A DNA stretch of 64,000 nt from Antarcticimicrobium sediminis (GCF_004348975.1 NZ_SMFP01000003.1:186001-250000); one strand, 5' to 3'; positions 26,404 through 37,181 are shown, counted from the first letter of the stretch. The notes: a model not told the origin generated them from the letters alone. A program made the numbers and translations.

Positions 26404-26955
26404 TTACTCCTGCCGAGCGAGAACGCGGGCCTCTGCCGCGTTCATCGCCGCCGTCACCCCGCGCAGGGGAAAGCTGGCGCTTCCGTCGCCCTCGCCTGTC
26501 GGCGCATAGGTGACGTTCACCCGGTTACCCGCCTTCATACGCGCGACAAGGGCGTACGCAAGGTCGGGATCGCGGATCGTGACCGTGTCTGAGGCATTGG
26601 CCGAGCGCATGTCGCCCACGGCCCAGCCTGCGGGCGGCACCGTGACCTCCTGCCCGTCGAACCTGAACCGCAACTCGGTCAGCGCGGCGGCGGGCATGCC
26701 GCGGTCCATCACCTCGATCGCCCAGTCGGGCGAGTTGTCGAGCCGGTGCGCCGCCAGCCTTTGGTCGAAATAGGCGTTGGAGCCAGGGTCCACCCCGGTC
26801 TGCACCACGCGGCAGGGACCGTCGCCGCCATCGTCACAGACCGCGAGCCAGTCGCCGTGATAGGCCCGGAGTTCGCCGTAGTCATGCAGGAACCACTGCT
26901 GCGCAGAGGCAGGTACCGCCAGAAGTCCACATGCCAGCGCCAGCCGGGACATCAT
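26404..26955 (-). CDS. Exported protein of unknown function between fhs and folD
   Basis: 183 aa. A signal peptide ([20 protein letters not shown]) predicts a periplasmic product. The segment [18 protein letters not shown], with two cysteines, and the C-terminal [15 protein letters not shown] recall IalB or DUF1176-type periplasmic proteins, but the match is weak. Its start overlaps the fhs stop by one base (TGATG) and it ends 14 bp before folD, so it is embedded in a folate operon with no obvious reason. Confidence 0.75.
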   Translation of the reverse strand: MMSRLALACGLLAVPASAQQWFLHDYGELRAYHGDWLAVCDDGGDGPCRVVQTGVDPGSNAYFDQRLAAHRLDNSPDWAIEVMDRGMPAAALTELRFRFDGQEVTVPPAGWAVGDMRSANASDTVTIRDPDLAYALVARMKAGNRVNVTYAPTGEGDGSASFPLRGVTAAMNAAEARVLARQE

Positions 26956-28631
26956 CAGAACAGACCTTCGATCTGCCCCAGATCGTTCAGCATGATCGTC
27001 TCGGCCGAGGGCACGCGCGGCAGGCCCGGCATGGTCATGATCTCGCCGCAGATCACGACGACAAAACCGGCCCCCGCGCTGAGCCGCACCTCGCGCACCG
27101 GGACACTATGCCCGGTGGGTGCGCCGCGCCGGTTGGGATCGGTGGTAAAACTGTACTGGGTCTTGGCCATGCAGACCGGCAGATTGCCATAGCCCGCCGC
27201 CTCCCAGTCCTTGAGCTGGTTGCGCACGCTTTGATCGGCCAGCACCTCGTCGGCGTGATAAATCCGCTTTGCGACACACTCGATCTTCTCGAACAGCGAC
27301 AGATCATCCTCGTAGAGCGGCGCGAACTGGCTGATGCCGCTGTCGGCAATCTCGGCCACCCGCGTCGCCAGCGCAATGGCGCCTTTGGAGCCTTCGGCCC
27401 AATGGGTGCACAGGATCGCCTCAGAGCCTTGGGTCTCGACATAGTCAATCACCGCCTGCACCTCGGCCACGCTGTCGCCGGAAAAATGGTTGATCGCCAC
27501 GACAACCGGCACACCAAAGGATTTCAAATTGCCGATATGACGGCCCAGATTGGCGCAGCCTTCTTGCACGGCAGCGACATCCTCGGTGCCCAGATCGGCC
27601 TTGGCGACGCCGCCATTCATCTTCATCGCGCGCACGGTCGCCACCAGGACCACGCAATCGGGGGCGAGCCCGGCTTTGCGGCACTTGATGTTCATGAACT
27701 TCTCGGCCCCCAGATCGGCGCCAAACCCGGCCTCAGTCACGACGTAATCGGCGGTCTTGAGCGCGGTGGTGGTGGCGATCACGCTGTTGCAGCCGTGGGC
27801 GATATTGGCAAACGGGCCGCCATGGACAAAGGCGGGGTTGTTCTCGAGCGTCTGCACCAGATTGGGTTGCATCGCATCCTTGAGCAGCACGGTCATTGCG
27901 CCATCGGCCTTGATGTCGCGGGCATAGATCGGGCTTTTGTCGCGGCGCGACGCGACGATGATATCGCCCAGCCGCTGCTGCAGATCCTTCAGAGAGGTGG
28001 CCAGACACAGGATCGCCATCACTTCAGACGCGACGGTGATGTCGAACCCGGTCTGGCGCGGAAAGCCGTTGGCGACGCCGCCAAGCGAGGTCACGACATC
28101 GCGCAACGCACGGTCGTTCATGTCCAGCACGCGGCGCCAAACCACCCGACGCTCGTCGATCTCCAGCTCGTTGCCCCAATAGATGTGGTTGTCGATCATC
28201 GCCGCCAGCAGGTTGTGGGCGCTGGTGATGGCGTGGAAATCGCCGGTGAAATGCAGGTTCATCTCTTCCATCGGGACGACCTGGGCATAGCCGCCACCAG
28301 CCGCGCCCCCCTTCATCCCGAAACAGGGGCCAAGCGAGGCCTCGCGGATGCAGATCGCCGCCTTCTTGCCGATCGCGTTCAACCCGTCGCCAAGGCCCAC
28401 GGTGGTGGTGGTCTTGCCCTCGCCCGCCGGGGTCGGGTTGATCGCGGTGACCAAGATCAGCTTGCCGGTCTTGTTGCCCTGAACGCTGTTGATGAAGGCC
28501 TGACTGACCTTGGCCTTGTCGTGGCCATAGGGCAGCAGGTCGTCGGACGTCATGCCCAGCCGGGCGCCGATCTCTTGAATGGGTTTCTTGTTCGCCTCGC
28601 GGGCGATCTCGATATCGGATTTAAAGCTCAT
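26955..28631 (-). CDS. fhs: Formate--tetrahydrofolate ligase
   Basis: 558 aa. It makes 10-formyl-THF from formate, THF and ATP. It shows [19 protein letters not shown] (the P-loop-like ATP site), [16 protein letters not shown] and the [14 protein letters not shown] motif of the family, and is full length. With FolD it feeds or drains the C1 pool, which in roseobacters links to serine, glycine betaine and DMSP demethylation metabolism (general knowledge). I see no riboswitch in the 181 bp upstream. Confidence 0.98.
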   Translation of the reverse strand: MSFKSDIEIAREANKKPIQEIGARLGMTSDDLLPYGHDKAKVSQAFINSVQGNKTGKLILVTAINPTPAGEGKTTTTVGLGDGLNAIGKKAAICIREASLGPCFGMKGGAAGGGYAQVVPMEEMNLHFTGDFHAITSAHNLLAAMIDNHIYWGNELEIDERRVVWRRVLDMNDRALRDVVTSLGGVANGFPRQTGFDITVASEVMAILCLATSLKDLQQRLGDIIVASRRDKSPIYARDIKADGAMTVLLKDAMQPNLVQTLENNPAFVHGGPFANIAHGCNSVIATTTALKTADYVVTEAGFGADLGAEKFMNIKCRKAGLAPDCVVLVATVRAMKMNGGVAKADLGTEDVAAVQEGCANLGRHIGNLKSFGVPVVVAINHFSGDSVAEVQAVIDYVETQGSEAILCTHWAEGSKGAIALATRVAEIADSGISQFAPLYEDDLSLFEKIECVAKRIYHADEVLADQSVRNQLKDWEAAGYGNLPVCMAKTQYSFTTDPNRRGAPTGHSVPVREVRLSAGAGFVVVICGEIMTMPGLPRVPSAETIMLNDLGQIEGLF

Positions 28632-28812
28632 TGGCGCGGTCCCCCCAGGAAATGTCCCTCAAGCCCGGCTCTCTGCGCCGAGTCCTGCAATCCATACCGC
28701 CCGGGGGGTGGGGCGTTAAAGAGGTTTCCGACCTTTTCCCGTCTTGAAGCGGCGAAAGCCCGGCCAGAGAAAGGAAATTGGTCTGCGGGGGGCGCTGCAG
28801 GGGCGGGTCGCG

Positions 28813-29388
28813 TCAGGGCGTCCAGGCCCGCTGCGCCGGGATGAACAGACGCAATCGGTCCCCCAGCAACAGCGGGCCGGGGCGTTCGACCCAGGCGGTG
28901 ACGCCGCGCCGCCCCTCGGCCGCGGGCTTGAAGGCCCCGCCCTTGCCCGGACGCTCCTTCTCGATCTCGCGGCCCGGCAGCACGCAGGGAAGGTTCTCCA
29001 TATCCACTGTCAACGTGGTGCCCGCGCCCGATTGCAACCGTGAAGACGGCGGCACATGGGTGAAATCGGGAATGCCGCGCAGTACGATGGAAACGCCCAA
29101 CAAAGCCGGATCAAGGCTGTCTTCGCCCATGGCGGCGGCGATGCGGGCCAGTTCCTTTTCCGACAGGATGGTGAGCTGGCGCACATTGCGGATCTCGGTG
29201 CCACGCGGATAAAGGTTCAGCACCCGCGAACAAGAGGGGCGCAACATCCCGTCATGGCGCCCGCCCGCGACGCCGGAAAAGCCCAGATCCAACCGTTCGA
29301 CCGGCTGCGCCCGCAGCGATCCACCGGCTGGCACATGGCCCAGCCAGACCACCTCGCCCTCGTGTTCCGTCTGCTGCAGTACCGCCAT
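28813..29388 (-). CDS. MOSC-domain protein
   Basis: 191 aa from the ATG at 29388, chosen because GAGGAGG lies directly upstream; the frame extends further but without a better start. The C-terminal half shows a MOSC pattern: GVSIVLRGIPDFTHVPPSSRL, LTVDMENLPCVLPGREIE, GKGGAFKPAAEGRRGVTAWVE. The conserved cysteine is in ENLPCVLPG. MOSC domains carry sulfur or act in molybdenum-cofactor chemistry; the exact role here is unknown. Confidence 0.8.
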   Translation of the reverse strand: MAVLQQTEHEGEVVWLGHVPAGGSLRAQPVERLDLGFSGVAGGRHDGMLRPSCSRVLNLYPRGTEIRNVRQLTILSEKELARIAAAMGEDSLDPALLGVSIVLRGIPDFTHVPPSSRLQSGAGTTLTVDMENLPCVLPGREIEKERPGKGGAFKPAAEGRRGVTAWVERPGPLLLGDRLRLFIPAQRAWTP

Positions 29389-29564
29389 GTCGCCTCCTCT
29401 TGGGTCCCGGCGCACATCAGCCCGGATCAGTCCCCGGGAACCTGCACCAGAAAGAACCGGGGCCGATAGGGGAAAAGCGCCGCCCCGCCTGCATTGCTGG
29501 ACCAGACGGCGAGAATGCCTCACCGGGAAACGCTGGACCGCCGCACAAACGGGCCCGCGCCATG

Positions 29565-29590
29565 AAAAACGGCCGGGGAGATCCCCGGCC
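29565..29590 (-). terminator. Rho-independent terminator of ftsH
   Basis: On the minus strand a 20-bp perfect palindrome (GGCCGGGGAT and ATCCCCGGCC halves, 29590-29571) is followed by GTTTTT (29570-29565). It lies 31 bp after the ftsH stop and ends the tol-pal/tilS/ftsH block. Confidence 0.85.
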
Positions 29591-29620
29591 GCCTGTCTGT
29601 TTGCCTTGAGCCGCCGCGCC

Positions 29621-31537
29621 TTATGCGCTGGGTTCGGGTTCCATTCCGCCCTCGGGCGGGGTTTTCTTGGGCTTGGTCTTGGGGATCGCGGTGACACTTG
29701 CCGCGCCACCCTGATCGGTGCCGCTGGCCCCGTCATCGTCCACGTGCGGTGGCTCGCCCTTCATGACGCGCTTGATCTCTTCGCCGGTCAGGGTTTCATA
29801 TTCCAACAGCCCTTGCGCCAGACGCTCCCATTCCTCGCCCTTGTCGGTCAGGATTCCAACTGCGCGCTCATAGCCCGCCTGAATGAAATCGCGCACCTCG
29901 TCCTCGATCAGCTCCTTGGTATGGGCCGAGACCGAGAAACCGCCGGTATTGCCGCTGTAGCCTTCATGCGCCTCGGCATAGTCGATATTGCCGATCTTGT
30001 CGGACATGCCCCAGCGCAGAACCATGGCGCGGGCCAGTTGGCTGGCCTGTTGAATATCGCCGGCAGGGCCGTTCGACACATGATCCTTGCCATACTTGAG
30101 AACCTCGGCCGCCTTGCCGGCCATGGTCATCGCCAGTTTCTGCTCGCACTCGTCCTTGTGCCAGTTCAACCGGTCCATTTCCGGCAGGCTGACCACCATC
30201 CCCAGCGCACCACCGCGCGGGATGATCGTGGCCTTATAGACCGGATCGCACATCGGCAGGTGCATCCCCACCACCGCGTGGCCGGACTCGTGATAGGCGG
30301 TCTTTTCCTTTTGATCGGCGGTCAACACCATGCTGCGGCGTTCGGCCCCCATCATCACCTTGTCCTTGGCGTTCTCGAAGTCCTCCATCGTGACAAACCG
30401 TCGTCCGATGCGCGCCGCCGTCAGCGCCGCCTCGTTCACCAGGTTGGCCAGATCGGCCCCGGAAAAGCCGGGTGTTCCGCGCGCGATGATGCGCAGATCC
30501 ACATCCGGGCCCAGCGGGGTTTTGCGCGCGTGCACGCCAAGGATCTTTTCGCGGCCCTTGATGTCGGGGTTGCCCACCGTCACCTCACGGTCGAACCGGC
30601 CCGGGCGCAACAGCGCGGGGTCCAGCACGTCCTTGCGGTTGGTGGCGGCGATGATGATCACACCCTCGTTGGCCTCGAAGCCGTCCATCTCGACCAGCAG
30701 CTGGTTCAGCGTCTGTTCGCGTTCGTCATTGCCGCCGCCATAGCCGGCGCCACGGTGGCGCCCCACGGCGTCGATCTCGTCGATGAAGACGATACAGGGC
30801 GCGTTCTTTTTCGCCTGTTCGAACATGTCGCGCACGCGGCTTGCGCCCACACCCACGAACATCTCGACAAAGTCCGACCCCGAAATGGTAAAGAACGGAA
30901 CCCCTGCCTCGCCCGCGATGGCGCGCGCCAGCAAGGTCTTACCGGTGCCCGGAGGCCCCACCAGCAGCGCGCCCTTGGGGATCTTGCCGCCAAGGCGCGA
31001 GAATTTCTGCGGGTTGCGCAGGAATTCAACGATTTCCTCAAGCTCTTCCTTGGCCTCGTCGATGCCCGCGACATCGTCAAAGGTGACGCGCCCCTGTTTC
31101 TCGGTCAGCATCTTGGCCTTGGACTTGCCAAAGCCCATGGCACCGCCTTTGCCGCCGCCCTGCATCCGGTTCATGAAATAGATCCAGACACCAATCAGCA
31201 GCACGAAGGGCAACAGCGTGATCAGAAACGACTGGAACCCCGATTGTTCCTGTTTTTCGGCCCGGAGGGGGACGTCGTTGGCGATCAGCAGATCGGTGAC
31301 CTTCGCGTCTGCGGGTCTGATGGTAACGTAGTCTTGTCCGTCGGTTCCGCGAAAGCGGACCTGTTCGCCGTCCAGGGTGGCCTGGCTGACCTCTTTGCTC
31401 GTCACTGCGCTGACGAAGTCGGAATACGTGACTTCCCGACTCTGCAGCGTGCTGCCACTGCCACTGAACAGATTGAACAGCGCCAGAATCAACAGGAACA
31501 GAACGACCCAGAAGGCGATATTTCGTGCGTTGCCCAA
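29621..31537 (-). CDS. ftsH: ATP-dependent zinc metalloprotease FtsH
   Basis: 638 aa. This is the membrane-bound AAA+ protease of quality control. There are two N-terminal membrane segments (about 8-25 and 103-122), Walker A GPPGTGKT (194-201), Walker B FIDEID (251-256) and the HESGH zinc site (416-420). A proline/acidic tail ends the protein. The start codon is TTG, with TTTAGGAGAG seven bases upstream; no ATG in a sensible position exists. It follows tilS on the same strand after a 76-bp gap. Confidence 0.97.
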   Translation of the reverse strand: MGNARNIAFWVVLFLLILALFNLFSGSGSTLQSREVTYSDFVSAVTSKEVSQATLDGEQVRFRGTDGQDYVTIRPADAKVTDLLIANDVPLRAEKQEQSGFQSFLITLLPFVLLIGVWIYFMNRMQGGGKGGAMGFGKSKAKMLTEKQGRVTFDDVAGIDEAKEELEEIVEFLRNPQKFSRLGGKIPKGALLVGPPGTGKTLLARAIAGEAGVPFFTISGSDFVEMFVGVGASRVRDMFEQAKKNAPCIVFIDEIDAVGRHRGAGYGGGNDEREQTLNQLLVEMDGFEANEGVIIIAATNRKDVLDPALLRPGRFDREVTVGNPDIKGREKILGVHARKTPLGPDVDLRIIARGTPGFSGADLANLVNEAALTAARIGRRFVTMEDFENAKDKVMMGAERRSMVLTADQKEKTAYHESGHAVVGMHLPMCDPVYKATIIPRGGALGMVVSLPEMDRLNWHKDECEQKLAMTMAGKAAEVLKYGKDHVSNGPAGDIQQASQLARAMVLRWGMSDKIGNIDYAEAHEGYSGNTGGFSVSAHTKELIEDEVRDFIQAGYERAVGILTDKGEEWERLAQGLLEYETLTGEEIKRVMKGEPPHVDDDGASGTDQGGAASVTAIPKTKPKKTPPEGGMEPEPSA

Positions 31538-31557
31538 GGAAACTCTCCTAAATGCGC

Positions 31558-31575
31558 GGCCGCCTTAGGGCGACC
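31558..31575 (-). promoter_or_regulatory. Hairpin in the ftsH leader
   Basis: GGTCGCC, loop CTAA, GGCGGCC on the minus strand (31575-31558) makes a 7-bp stem with one G-U pair. It sits just upstream of the AGGAG and TTG start of ftsH. It could tune translation of this protease, though no T-run or known class is recognisable. Confidence 0.35.
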
Positions 31576-31613
31576 GTGTGTCAGTGGTTAAAATAGAGAT
31601 CATTGGGGCAGGT

Positions 31614-32867
31614 TCAATGCGATAAAAGACCGGCGGGAAAGCCGGGGCCCTCTGCGGCCGATTCTGCGCGCCATCCTGCGCCCCAACCGGCCAGCGGTGC
31701 GGCGATCAGAGCACCCCCGCGCCAGACCGCCGGGCTCGGCTCCAACGCGGCGCGAGGCAACCCGGTTTCGGCCCGATCCGGGCATTGCGCCAAGCCTGCC
31801 GCGCCCAAAGCGGCGATCTCGCACCCCTTTGGCTGTGGCCCCGTGACACGCCAGCGCCGATCCCAAAGCGCACCCGGCGCCACGCGGGCGTCATGGAGTG
31901 CCTTGACCTCGCGGCAGATCCATATTTCGTCACGATGATGCACCACGCGACAACCCGCCAATGTAGCGGGGCGGCCCTGATGCAAATCCTCCAGCAAGGC
32001 CGCCAGCGGGCGGCGGCGCGGTGGATAGGCCCCGCCCCCGACCCAGCCCAGCGCCCCGAGCAACAGCCGGCGCGCGATCTCTTCCGGCATCAGGCGCAGG
32101 GCGCGCGGGGCCAACACGACGCAGCCCGCCACCACGCGGGACGCGTGGCGCGCGGCCTCGAAGGCGGCCCAACCCAGCGCCTCATCCGCGCGGGCCATGT
32201 TGCGCGCGACACTGGCCAGCGCGGCGGGCGTGACATCGAGCGGCGCCAGATCCGCCATCGCCGCGCGCGCGCGCACCCGAGTGTATCGCAGATCCTGATT
32301 TGAGGGATCCTCGGCCCAGCTCAGCCCGTTGCGCCGCAGATAGGCGCGTAAATCGGCACGCCCGATATCAAGCAAGGGGCGCAGAATCATCACCCCGCCG
32401 CGCAGCCGCCGCGCCGGGATACCTGACAGGCCCGCAACCCCCGCCGCGCGCCCCAGCCGCATCAGCAGGGTTTCGGCCTGATCATCGGCGGTATGGGCGA
32501 CGGCCAGCGCGCCGATTCCCTGTGCCTGCGCCCAGTCGCACAGCAGGTCATAGCGCGCGGAACGGGCGACATCCTGAAGGTTTCCCCTTCCCTGCCATCC
32601 GCGCCAACGCAAAACGGTATGAGCCACCCCCAGTGCGGCGGCCTGTTGCCCGGCCTGTTCGGCCTCCTGCGCCGCTTCGGCGCGCAGCCCGTGATCCACG
32701 GTGGCGGCAAAAAGCTGGACCTGACCCGGCGCAAAGGCCCGCGTCAGGATGTGAAGAAGCGCAACGGAATCGCCGCCGCCCGACAGGGCGATGGCAAGTT
32801 TTGCAGGAGGCACCGGGCCAAACCAGCCCCGCACCAGCGCCAGAATATCGTCGTCGGATGGGGTCAA
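31614..32867 (-). CDS. tilS: tRNA(Ile)-lysidine synthetase
   Basis: 417 aa. It modifies C34 of tRNA-Ile(CAU) to lysidine so that AUA is read correctly. The PP-loop motif SGGGDS is at residues 29-34 and AHTADDQAETLLMRL is present. The start is TTG and overlaps the ybgF stop (TTGA), implying coupled translation. The C-terminal region is divergent, as usual in alphaproteobacteria. Confidence 0.94.
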   Translation of the reverse strand: MTPSDDDILALVRGWFGPVPPAKLAIALSGGGDSVALLHILTRAFAPGQVQLFAATVDHGLRAEAAQEAEQAGQQAAALGVAHTVLRWRGWQGRGNLQDVARSARYDLLCDWAQAQGIGALAVAHTADDQAETLLMRLGRAAGVAGLSGIPARRLRGGVMILRPLLDIGRADLRAYLRRNGLSWAEDPSNQDLRYTRVRARAAMADLAPLDVTPAALASVARNMARADEALGWAAFEAARHASRVVAGCVVLAPRALRLMPEEIARRLLLGALGWVGGGAYPPRRRPLAALLEDLHQGRPATLAGCRVVHHRDEIWICREVKALHDARVAPGALWDRRWRVTGPQPKGCEIAALGAAGLAQCPDRAETGLPRAALEPSPAVWRGGALIAAPLAGWGAGWRAESAAEGPGFPAGLLSH

Positions 32868-33691
32868 GAACAGCCCAGCTTGGCCATTTCCTGACGGGCC
32901 AGCGCCACTGCTTCGGCGGCAGGAAAGCGAACCCCCACCTCGCCCAGCGTGACACAGGCCTGATCGACCTGACCCAGACGGCCCAGCGCCGCGCCCAGTT
33001 CATACAGCGCCTCGGGCGCGGTGGGGCCGGAATCGTCGCTGGTGAAGGCCCCGAGATAAGCGCGCGCAGCCTCGCGCGTGTCGCCCAGCCCATCCAGCGC
33101 CCGGCCCTGCCCCAAATGCGCACGCGGCGCCAGCGGAGATCCGGGATAAGCGCTGTTGAACGCAGCGAAACGATCGGCAGCACTGCGGAAATCGGTGCCC
33201 TGCAACGCGGCATTGGCGGCATCGAAATCTGCCTGTTCGCCCATCGCCAGCTCGGACGCGCCACTGTCAGCCTGTACCGGCACGGCCGGGGCCGCCGCCG
33301 TCGCGGCGGGGCCACCGCCCAGCGTCGTGGTCTCGCCCAGCTTGCTCACATCGCCGCCTTCCAGCTCGACCAGCCGAAACTCCAGATCGCCGATCCGGTT
33401 GGTGCCATCCTCGACGATCCGTCCGATACGATAATCCAACTCCTCGGTCTGAGAGGTCAGGCGTTGTAGCTCGCTCTCGATCGCGCCGACACGGTCCAGC
33501 ACGCTGTCGCCCCCGGTTGCGAGCTGTGGCGCGCCGGTAGTCGACAGCTCCCGCTTGAGCTTTTGGATCTCGACATGGAGCACCGTCAGCTCCTGCCGGA
33601 TATCGGCCAGCGTCTCGCTCTGCTGCGCCGCGCCGGGCGCAGCGTGCAGTGAGATCAGAACCCCGAGGGCCAGCAGCGGCAGAACGCGCAT
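32864..33691 (-). CDS. ybgF: Tol-Pal system protein YbgF / CpoB
   Basis: 275 aa. A signal peptide (cleavage near AAPGAA, residue about 22) is followed by a coiled coil (about 28-100: ADIRQELTVLHVEIQKLKREL) and C-terminal TPR repeats (about 155-270: DFDAANAALQGTDFRSAADRF). It is a periplasmic protein that coordinates Tol-Pal constriction with cell-wall synthesis. GGGAGAG precedes the ATG. It directly follows pal. Confidence 0.93.
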   Translation of the reverse strand: MRVLPLLALGVLISLHAAPGAAQQSETLADIRQELTVLHVEIQKLKRELSTTGAPQLATGGDSVLDRVGAIESELQRLTSQTEELDYRIGRIVEDGTNRIGDLEFRLVELEGGDVSKLGETTTLGGGPAATAAAPAVPVQADSGASELAMGEQADFDAANAALQGTDFRSAADRFAAFNSAYPGSPLAPRAHLGQGRALDGLGDTREAARAYLGAFTSDDSGPTAPEALYELGAALGRLGQVDQACVTLGEVGVRFPAAEAVALARQEMAKLGCS

Positions 33692-33705
33692 GTCTCGCTC
33701 TCCCC

Positions 33706-34215
33706 TTACCCGGTCAACCCACCGGCCAGCACCGTGACGGCGCGGCGGTTCTTGGCATAGCAGCTTTCGGCGCTGCAGATTTCAAGCGGGCGTTCCTTGC
33801 CAAAGCTGACGGTCTTGAGCCGGGCGCCGGACACCCCGCGCGAGACCAGATATTCGCGCACCGCGTTGGCCCGCCGTGCCCCCAGCGCAAGGTTGTATTC
33901 ACGGGTGCCCTGTTCGTCGGCATGGCCTTCGATCACGGCGGTATAATCGGTGTTGGACATCAGCCAATCGGCCTGCGCCGTCAGCAACACGCGCCCGGCA
34001 TCGTCCAGCGTCGATTGATCGACCGCGAACAGCACCCGGTCGCCAATCGCCTCTTGGAAATAAGCCGGCGAGCGCGGGTCTGCGGAACTGCCAGCCGCGC
34101 CGCCCACGCCCGATCCACCGAGGTCAACAGAATTGGTATCGTCAAGATAGGAGTTGGAACAGCCCGCGACCGCCGCAACGGTACAGGCCAGAATCAGGGT
34201 ACGAATGGATTTCAT
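33706..34215 (-). CDS. pal: Peptidoglycan-associated lipoprotein Pal
   Basis: 169 aa. A lipoprotein signal (AAVAGC, cysteine 19) precedes a linker and an OmpA-like domain with FAVDQSTLD, GHADEQGTREYN, ANAVREYL and NRRAVTVL. The lipidated N-terminus sits in the outer membrane; the domain binds diaminopimelate in peptidoglycan and TolB. Its leader carries a tandem 12-bp duplication. Confidence 0.96.
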   Translation of the reverse strand: MKSIRTLILACTVAAVAGCSNSYLDDTNSVDLGGSGVGGAAGSSADPRSPAYFQEAIGDRVLFAVDQSTLDDAGRVLLTAQADWLMSNTDYTAVIEGHADEQGTREYNLALGARRANAVREYLVSRGVSGARLKTVSFGKERPLEICSAESCYAKNRRAVTVLAGGLTG

Positions 34216-34237
34216 GCCAATTGCCTCTCACTATGCA

Positions 34238-34261
34238 TTTCAGTCTGCTTTTCAGTCTGCT
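34238..34261 (-). repeat. Tandem 12-bp duplication in the tolB-pal gap
   Basis: TTTCAGTCTGCT occurs twice back to back (34238-34249 and 34250-34261, + strand sequence), 23-46 bp upstream of the pal start. It is either a recent slippage event or a double site in the pal leader. Confidence 0.7.
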
Positions 34262-34311
34262 CGTGTCATCGTCGTTCTAGCATATCCGCCCAGAGTTGTG
34301 AACGCGCGGGC

Positions 34312-35634
34312 TTAGTTCTGCAAAGGCGACCAGGATGGGTCCGAGGCACCGCCGGGTGTGCGCACCGGGCGCAGATTCCGACCGGTGATATCGACGGTAT
34401 ACAGGGTCGTTTCCCCGCGCGCGCCCTTTGTTTCACGGGCGAACATGATCACCCGCCCGTTCGGCGCCCAGGTCGGCCCCTCGTCCAGGAACGAGGCGGT
34501 CAGCAACCGTTCTTCACGACCATCGGTGCGCATCACGCCGATGTGAAACCGGCCCTTGTTCTGTTTGGTGAACGCGACAAGATCGCCGCGCGGCGACCAG
34601 ACCGGGGTGCCATAGCGCCCCTGTCCAAAGCTGATCCGCTTGGCATCGCCCCCCGATGCCGGCATGATGTAAAGCTGCTGCGTGCCCGAGCGGTCGCTTT
34701 CGAACACGATCCGGCTGCCGTCGGGGGAATAGCTGGGCGCGGTGTCGATCGAGGGCGACGAGGTCAGCCGCGTGGTGCCGCCGCTGGTGATATCCATGAT
34801 ATAGATGTCGGTATTGCCGCCCTGCTCCAGCGAGAACACCACCGTCTGCCCGTCCGGGGCAAAGCGGGGGGCGAAACTCATCGTGCCCTCTTTGGATTCC
34901 AGCACGCGGCGCTGAACCTTGCCCACGTCCAGCACATAGATGCGCGGAAAGCCGGTTTCGAAACTGGTATAAAGCACCCGGTCGCCAGAGGGCGAAAACC
35001 GCGGTGCCAGCACAATAGAGGCGCTGTCGGTCAGGTACTGCACATTGGCGCCATCGTAATCCATGATCGCCAGCCGCTTCTTGCGGTCATTCTTGGGCCC
35101 GCTCTCGGACACGAACGCGACCCGGCTGTCGAAATAGCCGCCCTCGCCGGTGATCCGGCTATAGACCGCATCGGCCACCTTATGCGCCATGCGCCGCCAG
35201 CCGTCGCGCGAGCCGGCAAATTGCAGCCCGTTGCCCAGTTCCGCACCCGAGAACACGTCCCAGACCCGGAACCGCACCGTCACCCGGTCGCCAGAGGACG
35301 AGACAGCGCCAGTCACCAGCGCCTGCGCGTTGATCGCCTTCCAGTCGGCGAACTGGATCGGAGCGTTGAAATCACTGACCCGGCCGATATGCGCCTCGGC
35401 CGGAATTTCCCGGAACAACCCGGTTCCGGCAAGGTCTGCGGCGATCACCCGTGCAATCTGGCTGGCCACCTCGGTCGCGGCGGGGCTATCGGGAACAAAA
35501 TCGGGGACCGCAAAGGGCATCGGCTCGATCACGCCTTCGGTGATCTCGATCCGCAACGGGCCGCCGTCCTGTGCCGCGGCCGAATGGGCGACAAAGGCCC
35601 ACCCCAGAAGGAAGCACAGCAGAAATCTCGTCAT
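34312..35634 (-). CDS. tolB: Tol-Pal periplasmic protein TolB
   Basis: 440 aa. The signal peptide (cleavage near AAAQ, residue 21) is followed by an N-terminal domain and then a six-bladed beta-propeller with repeated PxFSPDG-type strands ([30 protein letters not shown]). It binds Pal and, via its N-terminus, TolA. The ATG overlaps the tolA stop by four bases. Confidence 0.97.
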   Translation of the reverse strand: MTRFLLCFLLGWAFVAHSAAAQDGGPLRIEITEGVIEPMPFAVPDFVPDSPAATEVASQIARVIAADLAGTGLFREIPAEAHIGRVSDFNAPIQFADWKAINAQALVTGAVSSSGDRVTVRFRVWDVFSGAELGNGLQFAGSRDGWRRMAHKVADAVYSRITGEGGYFDSRVAFVSESGPKNDRKKRLAIMDYDGANVQYLTDSASIVLAPRFSPSGDRVLYTSFETGFPRIYVLDVGKVQRRVLESKEGTMSFAPRFAPDGQTVVFSLEQGGNTDIYIMDITSGGTTRLTSSPSIDTAPSYSPDGSRIVFESDRSGTQQLYIMPASGGDAKRISFGQGRYGTPVWSPRGDLVAFTKQNKGRFHIGVMRTDGREERLLTASFLDEGPTWAPNGRVIMFARETKGARGETTLYTVDITGRNLRPVRTPGGASDPSWSPLQN

Positions 35635-36698
35635 TTGATCCGCATCCTCTCCGGATTGAATGTCATCTCAATATTGCGCCAATGGTCGTATTTCGCCACC
35701 GGCAGATCGAATCCTTTGGCGCCGCAACGGATAATCGCCCGGCGCGCCGCCTCGAACGCCTGTTTTGCCGCCGCCTCGCTGCCGCCGGAATGCGACGCCA
35801 TGCGGATCGTCTCCCCCTGCGGTTTACCATCCTGACTTAACGATACGGCGACAACCACCGTCGTGGCCAGTGCATCAGAGGACAGCGAGCCGACATTCCA
35901 GCACGAGGACACCGCCACGCGCAGCGCCTCTTTCTCGCCCGCGCTCATCGGCGGACCGGAAGGGGCCGCGGGCGCGGCGGGGGTCGCATCCCGCGCCCCT
36001 GCCATCGCCTCGGTCAAGGCGGCGGTGACCGCATCCTCGGTTTTGGCGGCGGTTTCGGTCGCTGTGTCTGTCGCTGTTTCTGTTTCTGACGCGGGCGCAG
36101 TCTCCGGCGCGGGCGTCGGGCGGCGCGGCGGGCGCGCCGCGGGGCGCGGTGACCGGGTCGGGGCCAGCACGGCGGTTTCCTCGGCCTCGGTCACGATTTC
36201 TGCGGCAGCCTCTTCCGGCGCGGTGGCGTCCTGCGCCTCCTGCGGGGTGTCGGCCTGCGCCTCGGGCGTCACCTGTTCCCGCTCGACCGGGTCGGGTCGG
36301 GCCTCGGGCGGTGGCGGGGCGACCGGTTCGGGCGCGATCCGCTCAGAGGCGCGCTGCGGCGGGCTCGGCGGTTCCGGCACCAGCGCGGCAATCTCGGGGG
36401 TAATCTCGGGCGCGGGCGGAGGCGGTGGTGGGGTCGGCTCTGGCCGCGCCTTGGGCGGAACGGACTCGGATACAGGATCGGGGCGCTGCTCGACAGCTGG
36501 CTCTGCTGTTGGTTCGGGTGCGGGTTGCGCCTCGGACGCGGCACTGCGCCCGGCGATCCGGTCGAACTCCTCGGCGCTGATCATGGTCACGTCCTGCACC
36601 TCGAAGGGAAGCGGGTCAGACCGGAACGCCCCGCCCAGGAACGCCCAGGACAGCAGCAGCCCATGTGCCACGGCCGAAATTTTGGTGCCGGTTTGCAC
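35631..36698 (-). CDS. tolA: TolA-like envelope protein
   Basis: 355 aa with a GTG start. There is one N-terminal membrane segment (about 8-22), a long proline/glutamate/alanine-rich spacer (about 55-250), and a C-terminal domain (about 255-355) of TonB/TolA type including [18 protein letters not shown]. The spacer is Pro/Glu-rich rather than the Lys/Ala helix of enterobacterial TolA, which is common in alphaproteobacteria. It links the inner-membrane TolQR motor to TolB/Pal. Confidence 0.9.
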   Translation of the reverse strand: MQTGTKISAVAHGLLLSWAFLGGAFRSDPLPFEVQDVTMISAEEFDRIAGRSAASEAQPAPEPTAEPAVEQRPDPVSESVPPKARPEPTPPPPPPAPEITPEIAALVPEPPSPPQRASERIAPEPVAPPPPEARPDPVEREQVTPEAQADTPQEAQDATAPEEAAAEIVTEAEETAVLAPTRSPRPAARPPRRPTPAPETAPASETETATDTATETAAKTEDAVTAALTEAMAGARDATPAAPAAPSGPPMSAGEKEALRVAVSSCWNVGSLSSDALATTVVVAVSLSQDGKPQGETIRMASHSGGSEAAAKQAFEAARRAIIRCGAKGFDLPVAKYDHWRNIEMTFNPERMRIK

Positions 36699-36704
36699 GC
36701 CGCC

Positions 36705-37178
36705 TCACCCGGCATCGTCCAGGGTGGGCCCGCCGCTGTCGGTCACAAGCCCCACGTTGGAGAACCCGCCCGCGTTCAGCGCGCCCATCACCTGCATCAC
36801 CAATTCATAGGGGATCGAACCATCCGCGCGCAGGAACACCCGGTCACTGGCGCGTTCGGCGGCGATGGCGCGCAGCTTGCTCACCAATTGTGCGCGCGGC
36901 ACCTCGGTGGTCTGGACCTCGATCCGCCCCTCGGCGGTGATGGTCACGGTCAGCGGCTCTTCCTCGTCCCCCGGCAGCGCGCTGGCGGCGGTCTTGGGCA
37001 GCTCAACGGGCACGCCCACGGTCATCAACGGTGCCGCCACCATGAAGATGATCAGCAGCACCAGCATCACGTCAACAAACGGCGTGACGTTGATTTCGGC
37101 CATCGGTCGGGTCCGGCGACGGCCGCGACCGCGCCGACGCGGCCCGCCCTGATCCTGGGGTTGAACGCCCGCGCCCAT
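36705..37178 (-). CDS. tolR: Tol-Pal motor protein TolR
   Basis: 157 aa. An arginine-rich cytosolic start (residues 12-24) precedes the single membrane helix MAEINVTPFVDVMLVLLIIF, whose aspartate (FVD) is the proton-conducting residue. A periplasmic ExbD/TolR domain follows. It is 3 bp from tolQ and 6 bp from tolA. Confidence 0.96.
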   Translation of the reverse strand: MGAGVQPQDQGGPRRRGRGRRRTRPMAEINVTPFVDVMLVLLIIFMVAAPLMTVGVPVELPKTAASALPGDEEEPLTVTITAEGRIEVQTTEVPRAQLVSKLRAIAAERASDRVFLRADGSIPYELVMQVMGALNAGGFSNVGLVTDSGGPTLDDAG

Positions 37179-37181
37179 CCG

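Noticed and set aside
28632-28812. Possible folate riboswitch upstream of fhs
   Set aside because: I found no recognisable conserved core; covariance search would be needed and nothing visible supports it.
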